Source: DASSUC01 sp035649895 (GTDB taxonomy: Bacteria > Actinomycetota > Actinomycetes > Mycobacteriales > Micromonosporaceae). Taken from it: a DNA stretch of 16,300 nt. Where the stretch lies: NCBI GenBank assembly GCA_035649895.1, contig DASRIS010000162.1:1-16300 (forward strand). Reading direction: 5' to 3'. The translations under genes and the position numbers were made by a program. Of the stretch, positions 6,680 through 14,645 are shown piece after piece. How positions within the stretch are numbered: the first letter of the stretch is position 1; each line of letters starts with the position of its first letter. The notes beneath the pieces are model-generated. The model saw only the letters and a program-made list of their open reading frames with translations. It searched no databases and was not told the DNA's origin.

Positions 6680-7884
6680 GACTCGGCCCCCCAGGCGATC
6701 GGCAGGCAGCGCGGGCCGTACGGCACGATGTTCTCCCGCATCGGCACCTCCTCGGCGGGCACGGCCAGGCGCAGCGTCGGGAACCGCCGTAGCAGCGCGG
6801 TGTACGCCACCCGCATCTCGATGCGGGCCAGCTGCTGCCCGATGCACTGGTGCACCCCGTAGCCGAAGGCCAGGTGGCGGCTTGCCGGGCGGGTGACGTC
6901 GAGGTGCTCCGGTTCGTCGAACCGGCGCGGGTCGCGGTTGACCGCGGCGAGCGAGAGGGTCACCACCTCCCCGGCCCGGACCAGCTCGCCGCCCACCTCG
7001 ACGTCGGCCAGCGCCGCCCGGATCGGCCCGATGTGCAGCGAGGGTACGTAGCGCATCAGCTCCTCGACCGCGCTCTCGACCAGCTCCGGCCGGGCCCGCA
7101 GCCGGGCCAGCTGCTCCGGGTGGGACAGCAGCGCGTACACGCCGAGCCCGATCATGTTCGCAGTGTTGTCGAAGCCGCCGATGAGCAGCAGCGACACCAC
7201 CCGCAGGATCTCCTCCACCGACAGCTCCCCGGCGGTGGCCAGGTCGCTCATCAGGTCCTCGGCCGGCGCCGCCCGCTTTCGTCGCAGCAGGTCGTGCAGC
7301 GTGCGGTGGATGCCGGCACCGGCCCGGCGGACCTCATCCGGCGTGGACTCGAACCGGAACATCATGGTCACCTTGTCGTGCAAGGCCCCGGCCTCGGCGT
7401 ATGGCATGCCGACCAGCTCGCAGATCGCCAGCGACGGGATCGGGTACGCGTACGCCCGCATCATGTCGACCGGCGGGCCCTGCCGCTGCATGGCGTCGAG
7501 GTGCTCCTCGGCGATCTCCTCGATCCGCGGCATCAGCTGCCGCATCCGGCGCATCGTGAACTGGCCGGCGAGCAGCTTGCGAAAGCGGGTGTGCTCCGGC
7601 GGGTCCATGAAGATGAACTCCCCCGGCCCGGCCGGCACCCGCTCCATGTGCCCGAGCCACTGCACGGGCAGCCGTTGCAGCTCCTTGCGGGCGCTGAAGC
7701 GGGGGTCGCTGAGCACGGCCTGCGCCTCCGGGTGCCCGGTCACCAGCCAGCCGACCGACCCGTCGGCGTAGCGCAGCCGGGTGACCGGCCGGGTGCCGCC
7801 AAGCGCGGTCAGCTCCTCGGGCGGGTCGAACGGGCAGGTACGGACGGTCGGCAGCGGCGGCGGTGTGGCGTGGGTCTGCGTCAT
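6676..7884 (-). CDS. Cytochrome P450 with Asn in place of the conserved I-helix Thr
   Basis: This 402-residue P450 is paralogous to the one at 2797-3996: FDPPEEL near the N-terminus, DPRFSARKEL, MDPPEHTRFRK, EELMR in the K-helix and a canonical heme loop AFGYGVHQCIG with Cys347. The I-helix reads GGFDNTAN, so the acid Asp239 is kept but the alcohol position (Thr252 of P450cam) is Asn240, with Thr one residue later. Such replacements occur in P450s that use substrate-assisted oxygen activation (EryF has Ala) or do unusual chemistry. The ATG overlaps the PKS stop codon (ATGA, 7881-7884) and has GGAG five bases upstream. Being the first gene after the PKS and coupled to it, it is likely a tailoring oxidase for the same product. 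The substrate is unknown. Confidence 0.93.
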   Translation of the reverse strand: MTQTHATPPPLPTVRTCPFDPPEELTALGGTRPVTRLRYADGSVGWLVTGHPEAQAVLSDPRFSARKELQRLPVQWLGHMERVPAGPGEFIFMDPPEHTRFRKLLAGQFTMRRMRQLMPRIEEIAEEHLDAMQRQGPPVDMMRAYAYPIPSLAICELVGMPYAEAGALHDKVTMMFRFESTPDEVRRAGAGIHRTLHDLLRRKRAAPAEDLMSDLATAGELSVEEILRVVSLLLIGGFDNTANMIGLGVYALLSHPEQLARLRARPELVESAVEELMRYVPSLHIGPIRAALADVEVGGELVRAGEVVTLSLAAVNRDPRRFDEPEHLDVTRPASRHLAFGYGVHQCIGQQLARIEMRVAYTALLRRFPTLRLAVPAEEVPMRENIVPYGPRCLPIAWGAES

Positions 7885-10800
7885 CGTGGCTCCTCTGCCT
7901 GGGACGGCTCCTCGCTGCGAGGGTCCTCGGCCGACATGGGTGGGGTGGTGTCGGCGTCCCCGCCGTTCGGCTGCTCGAGGTGGGCGGTGGCGACCTTTGC
8001 GCGCCCGGTCTGGTCCGGCACGGGGTGCTGCCCGTTCGGCGGTACCACCGCGACGAGCGGCGCGCTGGGCAGCCAGTAGTGCTCACGCTGGAACGCGTAG
8101 GTGGGCAGGGCGACCGGCCGGGCGCCGGTCTTGGCGAAGACGGCCGGCCAGTCCACGGGTACGCCGCTCACATGCGCTCTCGCCAGAGCACCGATATCGG
8201 CCTCAGGGCCGGTCGCGCCCTCTGCCGCGTCGCCGGCCGGCTCCAGTGCGCCGCCGGGCTCGACGTACCCAGTGGTGACGGCGGGGTGCGCCGCGCCGCG
8301 CTCCACGGCGGCGAGCCCGTCGAGCAGGTCGTGCCGGTCGGCGGCGAGCACCGCTGCCCGGTGCTCGAACGCGCTCCGCGAGATGGCGAGGGCACCGGCC
8401 ACGTCCCACGGGTCCAGCTCGGGCCGGGCGTCGAGGTACGCCCGCAGCCTGGCCGCCTGGGCCCGCAGCGCCGCCACGGATCGGCCGGAGACCAGCCAGG
8501 GCACCGGGCCTGCGGGGCGACCGCCTGTCGCCGCAGCGGCGTCCAGGTCGGGCCCTGGCGGCGCCTCCTCCAGGATGAGGTGGGTCTTGGTGCCACTGGC
8601 GCCGAACGACGACACGCCGGCCCGGCGCGGTCTGCCCGGGTCCGGCCACGGCACCGTCCCCGACAGCAGCGACACCCCGCCCGAGGCCCAGTCCACCTGT
8701 GGCGTCGGGTGCTCCGCGTGCAGGCTGCGGGGCAGCACCCGGTGCTGCAGCGACAGCACCGTCTTGATGACCGCGACCACGCCGGAGGCGGCGTGTGCAT
8801 GGCCGATGTTGGACTTCACCGTGCCCAGCCACAGTGGACGGTCGGCCGGACGGCCCTGCCCGTACGTGGCGACCAGGGCCTGCGCCTCGATCGCGTCGCC
8901 CAGCGGGGTGCCGGTGCCGTGCGCCTCCACCGCGTCCACCTCGTCCGCGACGATGCCCGCACTGGCCAGCGCCTGCCGGATCACCCGCTGCTGGGACGGG
9001 CCGTTCGGGGCGGTCATCCCGTTGCTCGCGCCGTTGTGGTTGACCGCAGAGCCACGGATGACGGCCAGCACCGGGTGGCCGCGGCGGTGGGCCTGCGACA
9101 GCGGCTCCAGGACCAGCATCCCGGCGCCCTCGGCCCAGCCGGTGCCGTCGGCGGCGGCCGAGAACGGCTTGCAGCGCCCGTCCGTGGCGGCGCCGCCCAG
9201 ATCATGATAGGCGACCGGGTACGCCAGCACGGTCACCCCGCCGGCCAGTGCCATGCCGCACTCGCCGCTTCGTAGGGCCTGGCAGGCCAGGTGCAGCGCG
9301 ACCGCGGAAGACGAGCATCCGGTGTCGACGGTGAGCGTAGGCCCTTCCAGCCCGAGCGCGTACGCCACCCGGGCCGAGGCGAACGGCCCGCCGCTGCCCG
9401 TACCGACCCACGGCCGGCTCTCCGGCGGGACCTGCCGTACGTCCGAGACGTAGCTCTGCGAGATGGCGCCGAAGAAGACACCGACCTGGTCACCGCGCAG
9501 GCGCTGCGGGTCGGTACCGGCCCGTTCGAGGGCCTCCCACGCCAGCTCCAGCAGGAGCCGGTGCTGCGGGTCCATGGCCAGTGCCTCGGCGGCGCTGATG
9601 TCGAAGAAGCCCGCGTCGAACCGGCCGGCACCGGTGATGAACCCACCCTCACGGATCAGGTGCAGGCCAGGAGCGACCATCTCGCCGGGGGCGAGCGCGG
9701 ACAGGTCCCAGCCGCGGTCGGCGGGCGGGGCGGTTATCGCGTCCCGATGCTCGGTGACCAGGTGCCACAGCTCCTCCGGCGTCTCGACGCCACCGGGCAG
9801 GCGGCACGCCATGGCGACGATGGCGATCGGCTCGCCGTCGGTAGCCCCGGTCCGGGCGGGAGCCGGCGCCGGGGCCGGTGCGGCCGCCCCGAGCATGCGC
9901 TCGTGCAGGTGGTGGGCCAGGGCGGTGGGGTTGGGATAGTCGAAGACCAGGCTGGCCGGCAGGGTCAGCCCGGTCGCGGTGCCAAGGCGGTTACGCAGCT
10001 CGACCGCTGTCATCGAGTCGAACCCCAGCTCCCGGAACGCCCGCGCAGGGGCGAGCGGGTCGGCGCTGGTGTGCCCGAGCACCGCGGCGCCGTGGCTGCG
10101 GACCAGGTCCAGCAGCACCCGTTGCCGCTGTGCCGGCACCAGCCCGGAGAGCCGTTCCGCGAGCGCCGAGCCGTCGGCCCCACCGCTGCGGGCCTGGCCG
10201 GTCTCGGCGGCCTCGATGATGCGCCGCGCCTGGGGCACGCCGGACAGGAGCGGGCTGGGCCGGCCGGAGGTGAACAGCGGCACGAACCGCTGCCAGTCCA
10301 CGTCGGCGACCATGAGGCAGGTCTCCCCGTCACCGACCGCCCGGGCCAGCGCGGCGAATGCCAGCTGCGGGTCGAGCATGGGCAGGCCCTGCCTGCGGGA
10401 ACGGTCGGTCAGCGCCTCCCGCAGCAGGCCGCTGCGCGGGTCGGCGTCGTTGAACGCGTCCCACATCCCCCACGCCACCGACGTCGCGGCCAGCCCCCGC
10501 GCCCGTCGCCGCTGCGCCAGAGCGTCCAGGTAGGCGTTCGCCGCTGCGTACCCCGCGTGCTCCCCGCTGCCCCACACCCCCGACACCGACGAGAACAGCA
10601 CGAACGCGTCCAGCTCAGGGCCGTCGAAGACCTCGTCCAGCCACCGCGCCCCTCCTGCCTTCGCGGCCAGGTTCGTGGCCAGATGCTGCGGTGTCACATC
10701 GGTCAGGTTGCCCAGCTCCACCTCGGTGGCGGTGTGTAGTACCGCCTGCACCTGGCTGCCCTCGTCCCGCAGCCGGGTGGCCAACCCCGCGACCGCGTCC

Positions 10801-13800
10801 CGGTCAGTCACGTCGCACGCCGCCACCGTGACCCGTACGCCCGCGGCCAGCAGCTCCGTCTCCAGCTCCGCGACGCCGCTCGCATCGCGGCCCCGGCGGC
10901 TGGTCAGCACCACGTGCTGCGCGCCGTTGGCGGCCAGCCACCGAGCCAGGTGGGTGCCGAGCGATCCGCTGCCACCGGTCACCAGCACCGTCCCGGTGGG
11001 CCGCCAGGGCCCGTGCCCGCTGCCGGCCCGCCGCGGGGCGGGTACCAGCCGCCGCCCGAACACCCCGGACGCGCGTACCGCGACCTGGTCCTCCCCGCCC
11101 GACCCGGCCAGCACCCCCGCCAGGCTGTGCCACGCCTCCGCGTCCATCTCCTCGGGCAGGTCCACCAGCCCACTCCACAGCCGGGGATGCTCCAGCGCCG
11201 CTACCCAGCCCATCCCCCACACCTGCGCCTGCACCGCGCCGGCCACCGTCTCGTCGGCGCCGGTCGCCACGGCGGCGCGGGTCACGCACCACAGCCGGGT
11301 GCCCCACCCGGTGTCCACCAGCGCCTGCACCAGCGCGACGGTGCCCGACAGCCCGGCCGGCAGCACCGGGTACGCCTGGTGCTGCCGCTCATCCCAGGCC
11401 AGCAGCGACACCACGCCCGCTGGGAAGCCTGCGTGGTCCTCCCCCAGTGCCTCGGTCAAGACCGCGGCCATCCCGGCCCGGTCCACCCTGGAGGCATCGA
11501 CCGCCATAAGCACCACCTGCGCCCCACCGGCCTGCAGCGCCTCAACGCACGCCGTGACCGCCTCGCTGCGGTCCCCGGCCCGCTCCGGCGCCACCACCAG
11601 CCAGGTCCCGGCCAGCGCGGCACTGGGCGGGTCGACGACGCGCCGCCACTCGACCCGGTACCGCCAGGAGTCGGCAGCGTAGTCCGTGCGGCGGCGGCGC
11701 CGCCATCCCGACAGCGCGGGCAGCATGGCGGACAACACGGCCGGGTCCGCCGCACCGTCACCCGTGTCCAGCTCGGCGGCGAGCGCCTGCGCGTCCTCCC
11801 GCTCGACCAGGTCCCAGAAGTCCGCGTCCGGCCCTGTCGCCGGGCCTGCCGCGGTGGCCGACGGGTCCTGCTGCAGCCAGTACTGGCGGTGCTGGAATGC
11901 GTAGGTGGGCAGGTCCACCCGCTGCCCACACAGCCGCCAGTCCACGCCGACGCCGTGCACGTACGCCTCGGCGAGGCTGGTCAGGAACCGGGTGGGGCCG
12001 CCGTCGCCGCGCCGCAGCGACCCGACCGCGGGGATGTCCGGGACACCCGTGGCGAGAATCGGGTGCGGGCTGCACTCGACCAGCAACCCGAACCTGTCGT
12101 GCTGCAGCCGCTGCACCGCGTCGTGGAACCGCACGGTCTGCCGCAGGTTGGCAAACCAGTAGTCGGCATCCAGGGCGGACGTGTCCACCCAGTCCCCGGT
12201 GACCGTGGAGATCATCGGCACCGTGGACCGCTGGGGGCGCACGCCGGCCAGGTCCGCCATGAGCCGGTCCCGGATGGCGTCCATCTGGGCCGAATGGCCC
12301 GCGCAGTCCACCGGGACCCGCCGGGTCCGCACCTCCTCGGCTGCACAGGCGGCCAGCAGCTCGTCCACGGCCGGCGGCTCCCCGGAGACGGTGACCGTGG
12401 CCGGGCCGTTGACCGCCGCCACCGCCAGCCGGTCACCCCAGGCGGCGATGCGCCGGCGCACCTCGTCCTCGGGTAGGGACACCGACGCCATCGCGCCTCG
12501 GCCGGCCACCTCCACCAGCGCCGCGCTGCGGCGCACCACCATCCTCGCGGCATCGGCCAGGCTGAGAGCGCCGGCCACGCATGCGGCGGCGATCTCGCCC
12601 TGCGAGTGGCCGACCACCGCCGGGGGCTCAACACCGTGGTGGCGCCACAGCTGCGCCAGGGACACCATCACCGCGAACAGCGCCGGCTGCACCACGTCCA
12701 CCCGGTCCAGCGCCTGCTCGTCGCCGAGCACGTCAAGCAGCGACCAGCTGGTGTGCGCCGCCAACGCCTCCGCGCACTCGGCCAGCCGTGCCGCGAACAC
12801 CGGCGACGCCTCCGCCAGCGCCAGCCCCATCCCCGCCCACTGCGAGCCGTGACCGGGAAACACGAACACCACCCGACCCGGATGTACCTCCCCCTCCACC
12901 ACGTTCGGCGCCGGCTCACCCATCGCCAGAGTGGCCAACCCGGCCAGTGCGTCATCGCGGCCGGTGGCCACCACGACCGCCCGGTGCCGCAGCGCGGCCC
13001 GAGTGGTCGTCAACGAGAACGCGACGTCGACCAGGCGTTTCTCGAGATCAGCCTCCACAAAGGACCATAGTCGAGCCGCCTGGGCTCGCAGCGCCGGCGC
13101 TGACTTCGCCGACAGCACGCACGGCAGTGGCGCGTCACCAAACGGCGCCGGCGCCGGCTCACTGGAGACCGGCTCCACCGGGTCGGCGGACGGCTCCGCC
13201 ACACCCGGGACCGGCTCTACCACACCCAGGACCGGCGGCGGTGCCTGCTCGATAACTACGTGGGCGTTGGTGCCGCTGATCCCGAAGGATGACACGCCCG
13301 CCCGCCAGGGGCGCCCCACCTGCGGCCACGGCCTAGCCTCGGTCAGCAGCGCCACCGTGCCCGTCGACCAGTCCACCTCCGGGGTAGGCGCGTCCACGTG
13401 CAGCGTCGGTGGCAGCATCCCCTCCCGCAGCGCCAGCACCATCTTGATCGCGCCGGCGACCCCGGCGGCCGCGGCGGTGTGGCCGATGTTCGACTTGACC
13501 GAGCCGAGCCACAGTGGACGATCAGCGGGCCGGTTCCTGCCGTAGGTGGCGATCAGCGCCTGCGCCTCGATCGGGTCGCCCAGCTGGGTCCCGGTCCCGT
13601 GCGCCTCCACCGCGTCCACGTCGGAGGGGCCCAGGCGGGCGTTGGCCAGCGCCGCTCGGATCACCCGCTGCTGCGACGGACCGTTCGGCGCGGACAGCCC
13701 GTTGCTCGCCCCGTCCTGGTTCAGCGCGGTGCCGCGCACCACTGCCAGCACCGGATGGCCGTTGCGCTGCGCGTCGGACAGCCGCTCCAGCAGCAGCACC

Positions 13801-14618
13801 CCGACGCCTTCGGACCATGCGGTCCCGTCGGCGGCGGCGGCGAACGCCTTGCACCGGCTGTCCATGGACAGCGCCCGCTGCCGGCTGAACTCCACGAAGC
13901 CGACGGGCGTGGACAGCACCGTGGCGCCCGCCGCCAAGGCGAGGGAGCACTCTCCGGCGCGCAGCCCCTGGACGCCCAGGTGCAGCGCGACGAGCGACGA
14001 CGAGCAGGCAGTGTCCACGGTCACCGAAGGGCCCTCCAGCCCGAAGGTGTACGAGACCCGCCCGGAGAGCACGCTCGTGGTGCTGCCGGTGAGCCCGTAC
14101 CCCTCGACCGCCTCCACCGTGTGCTGCGTGCCGTACCCGGACCAGGCGCCGCCGACGAACACCCCGGTGTGGCTGCCCTTGACCGACGTCGGGTCGATGC
14201 CGGCCCGCTCGAAGACCTCCCACACGGTCTCCAGCAGCAGCCGCTGCTGCGGATCCATGGCCAGCGCCTCCCGCGGCGAGATCCCGAAGAACTCCGCGTC
14301 GAAGTCGGCCGCGCCGGCCAGGAACCCGCCCTCGCGGACGTACGTCTTGCCCGAGCGGTCGGGGTCGGGGTCATAGAGCGACTCCAGGTCCCAGCCCCGG
14401 TCGTTAGGGCAAGGGCCGATCGCGTCCCCGCTGCTCACCAGGAGCCGCCACAGGTCCTCCGGTGAGGCGACCCCGCCCGGGAACCTGCACGCCATGCCGA
14501 TGATCGCGACCGGTTGCCGGGCCACGGCGAGAAGCTCCTGGTTCTGCTGGCGCAGTCGCTCGTTCTCGGTCAGCGATGCCCGCAGCGCTTCGACGATCTT
14601 GTCGGTCGGGATGCTCAT
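7881..14618 (-). CDS. Modular type I PKS: docking-KS-AT-KR-ACP-KS(AT deleted)
   Basis: This subunit has 2245 residues. Order: N-terminal docking coiled coil (1-34); KS (35-460; Cys205, His340, His380); AT (about 584-880; Ser672, His775 in CAGH); dimerisation element and KR (about 925-1440); ACP (about 1498-1570; Ser1535 in LGFDSMT); second KS (1598-2020; Cys1768, His1900, His1940); KS-AT linker; post-AT linker ending YAFQREHYWL (2174-2183); and a 62-residue Pro/Glu-rich tail. No DH, ER or TE is present. The first module should add one branched extender and leave a beta-hydroxyl. The second KS lacks any AT, KR or ACP, and the protein lacks a C-terminal docking domain, so it looks like the last subunit of the line. 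The start ATG has GAGG seven to four bases upstream and lies 27 bases after the preceding PKS gene. The stop overlaps the P450 start (ATGA). Confidence 0.96.
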   Translation of the reverse strand: MSIPTDKIVEALRASLTENERLRQQNQELLAVARQPVAIIGMACRFPGGVASPEDLWRLLVSSGDAIGPCPNDRGWDLESLYDPDPDRSGKTYVREGGFLAGAADFDAEFFGISPREALAMDPQQRLLLETVWEVFERAGIDPTSVKGSHTGVFVGGAWSGYGTQHTVEAVEGYGLTGSTTSVLSGRVSYTFGLEGPSVTVDTACSSSLVALHLGVQGLRAGECSLALAAGATVLSTPVGFVEFSRQRALSMDSRCKAFAAAADGTAWSEGVGVLLLERLSDAQRNGHPVLAVVRGTALNQDGASNGLSAPNGPSQQRVIRAALANARLGPSDVDAVEAHGTGTQLGDPIEAQALIATYGRNRPADRPLWLGSVKSNIGHTAAAAGVAGAIKMVLALREGMLPPTLHVDAPTPEVDWSTGTVALLTEARPWPQVGRPWRAGVSSFGISGTNAHVVIEQAPPPVLGVVEPVPGVAEPSADPVEPVSSEPAPAPFGDAPLPCVLSAKSAPALRAQAARLWSFVEADLEKRLVDVAFSLTTTRAALRHRAVVVATGRDDALAGLATLAMGEPAPNVVEGEVHPGRVVFVFPGHGSQWAGMGLALAEASPVFAARLAECAEALAAHTSWSLLDVLGDEQALDRVDVVQPALFAVMVSLAQLWRHHGVEPPAVVGHSQGEIAAACVAGALSLADAARMVVRRSAALVEVAGRGAMASVSLPEDEVRRRIAAWGDRLAVAAVNGPATVTVSGEPPAVDELLAACAAEEVRTRRVPVDCAGHSAQMDAIRDRLMADLAGVRPQRSTVPMISTVTGDWVDTSALDADYWFANLRQTVRFHDAVQRLQHDRFGLLVECSPHPILATGVPDIPAVGSLRRGDGGPTRFLTSLAEAYVHGVGVDWRLCGQRVDLPTYAFQHRQYWLQQDPSATAAGPATGPDADFWDLVEREDAQALAAELDTGDGAADPAVLSAMLPALSGWRRRRRTDYAADSWRYRVEWRRVVDPPSAALAGTWLVVAPERAGDRSEAVTACVEALQAGGAQVVLMAVDASRVDRAGMAAVLTEALGEDHAGFPAGVVSLLAWDERQHQAYPVLPAGLSGTVALVQALVDTGWGTRLWCVTRAAVATGADETVAGAVQAQVWGMGWVAALEHPRLWSGLVDLPEEMDAEAWHSLAGVLAGSGGEDQVAVRASGVFGRRLVPAPRRAGSGHGPWRPTGTVLVTGGSGSLGTHLARWLAANGAQHVVLTSRRGRDASGVAELETELLAAGVRVTVAACDVTDRDAVAGLATRLRDEGSQVQAVLHTATEVELGNLTDVTPQHLATNLAAKAGGARWLDEVFDGPELDAFVLFSSVSGVWGSGEHAGYAAANAYLDALAQRRRARGLAATSVAWGMWDAFNDADPRSGLLREALTDRSRRQGLPMLDPQLAFAALARAVGDGETCLMVADVDWQRFVPLFTSGRPSPLLSGVPQARRIIEAAETGQARSGGADGSALAERLSGLVPAQRQRVLLDLVRSHGAAVLGHTSADPLAPARAFRELGFDSMTAVELRNRLGTATGLTLPASLVFDYPNPTALAHHLHERMLGAAAPAPAPAPARTGATDGEPIAIVAMACRLPGGVETPEELWHLVTEHRDAITAPPADRGWDLSALAPGEMVAPGLHLIREGGFITGAGRFDAGFFDISAAEALAMDPQHRLLLELAWEALERAGTDPQRLRGDQVGVFFGAISQSYVSDVRQVPPESRPWVGTGSGGPFASARVAYALGLEGPTLTVDTGCSSSAVALHLACQALRSGECGMALAGGVTVLAYPVAYHDLGGAATDGRCKPFSAAADGTGWAEGAGMLVLEPLSQAHRRGHPVLAVIRGSAVNHNGASNGMTAPNGPSQQRVIRQALASAGIVADEVDAVEAHGTGTPLGDAIEAQALVATYGQGRPADRPLWLGTVKSNIGHAHAASGVVAVIKTVLSLQHRVLPRSLHAEHPTPQVDWASGGVSLLSGTVPWPDPGRPRRAGVSSFGASGTKTHLILEEAPPGPDLDAAAATGGRPAGPVPWLVSGRSVAALRAQAARLRAYLDARPELDPWDVAGALAISRSAFEHRAAVLAADRHDLLDGLAAVERGAAHPAVTTGYVEPGGALEPAGDAAEGATGPEADIGALARAHVSGVPVDWPAVFAKTGARPVALPTYAFQREHYWLPSAPLVAVVPPNGQHPVPDQTGRAKVATAHLEQPNGGDADTTPPMSAEDPRSEEPSQAEEPR
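8067..8558 (-). other. KS-AT linker joined to post-AT linker, AT excised
   Basis: Residues about 2035-2123 are the normal KS-to-AT linker domain. Residues 2139-2183 are the normal post-AT linker (VPVDW to YAFQREHYWL). A 15-residue Ala/Glu/Gly stretch (2124-2138, about 8205-8249) sits where the AT should be. From the second catalytic His to the YAFQ motif there are 234 residues here against 526 in the first module, a difference of 292. No GHSxG is present. Confidence 0.85.
8559..9827 (-). other. Terminal, divergent KS domain
   Basis: Cys1768, His1900 and His1940 keep the spacing of an active ketosynthase. Several normally fixed positions differ: Gly instead of Ala before the Cys (VDTGCSSSAV), NHNGASNG for NQDGASNG, GHAHAAS for GHTxAAA, GTKTH for GTNAH, and an unusual loop YHDLGGAATDGRCKPF. 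It is followed by no AT, reductive domain or ACP. Confidence 0.9.
9909..10127 (-). other. ACP domain of the complete module
   Basis: The phosphopantetheine site is Ser1535 in LGFDSMTAVEL, followed by the typical LPASLVFDYPNPTAL. It is joined to the next KS by an Ala-Pro repeat linker. Confidence 0.93.
10299..11666 (-). other. KR domain, A-type with A2 fingerprint
   Basis: The NADPH loop is TGGSGSLG (1214-1221) and the catalytic Ser1344, Tyr1357 and Asn1361 are present, so it should be active. The B-type LDD is absent. Trp1349 and His1354 occupy the positions called W141 and H146 in the usual KR numbering, the A2 pattern, which predicts an L-configured alcohol with an S alpha-branch. Confidence 0.85.
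11979..12869 (-). other. AT domain, branched-extender type (CAGH motif)
   Basis: GHSQGE with Ser672 and the upstream RVDVVQ are of the methylmalonyl/branched type. The specificity motif is CAGH (772-775) rather than YASH (methylmalonyl) or HAFH (malonyl). Variants of the form xAGH are known from ethylmalonyl ATs such as that of tylosin. Prediction: ethylmalonyl or methylmalonyl, not malonyl. Confidence 0.85.
13239..14516 (-). other. KS domain of the complete module
   Basis: This is a canonical ketosynthase: VDTACSSS with Cys205, EAHGTGT with His340, KSNIGH with His380 and the closing GTNAHVVIE (Asn451). Nothing suggests inactivity. Confidence 0.93.
14517..14618 (-). other. N-terminal docking domain of the PKS subunit
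   Basis: Residues 1-34 form a Glu/Arg/Gln-rich amphipathic helix (TENERLRQQNQELL) just before the KS. This is the coiled-coil partner expected for the C-terminal docking domain of the preceding subunit at 14646-14849. Confidence 0.8.
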
Positions 14619-14645
14619 CGTCCTCAGGCCCGTCCTCTCGCGTGG

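Noticed and set aside
5153..6847. Longer version of the FAD protein starting at 6847
   Set aside because: The extra residues read the P450 end out of frame. The dinucleotide fold begins right after the GTG at 6679.
8067..8558. Degenerate but present AT in the second module
   Set aside because: No GHSxG, no xxxH specificity motif, and about 292 residues are missing, so it is an absence rather than point decay.
7863..9275. Plus-strand open frames over the PKS
   Set aside because: Typical antisense shadows in GC-rich DNA, without motifs. The PKS reading is unambiguous.
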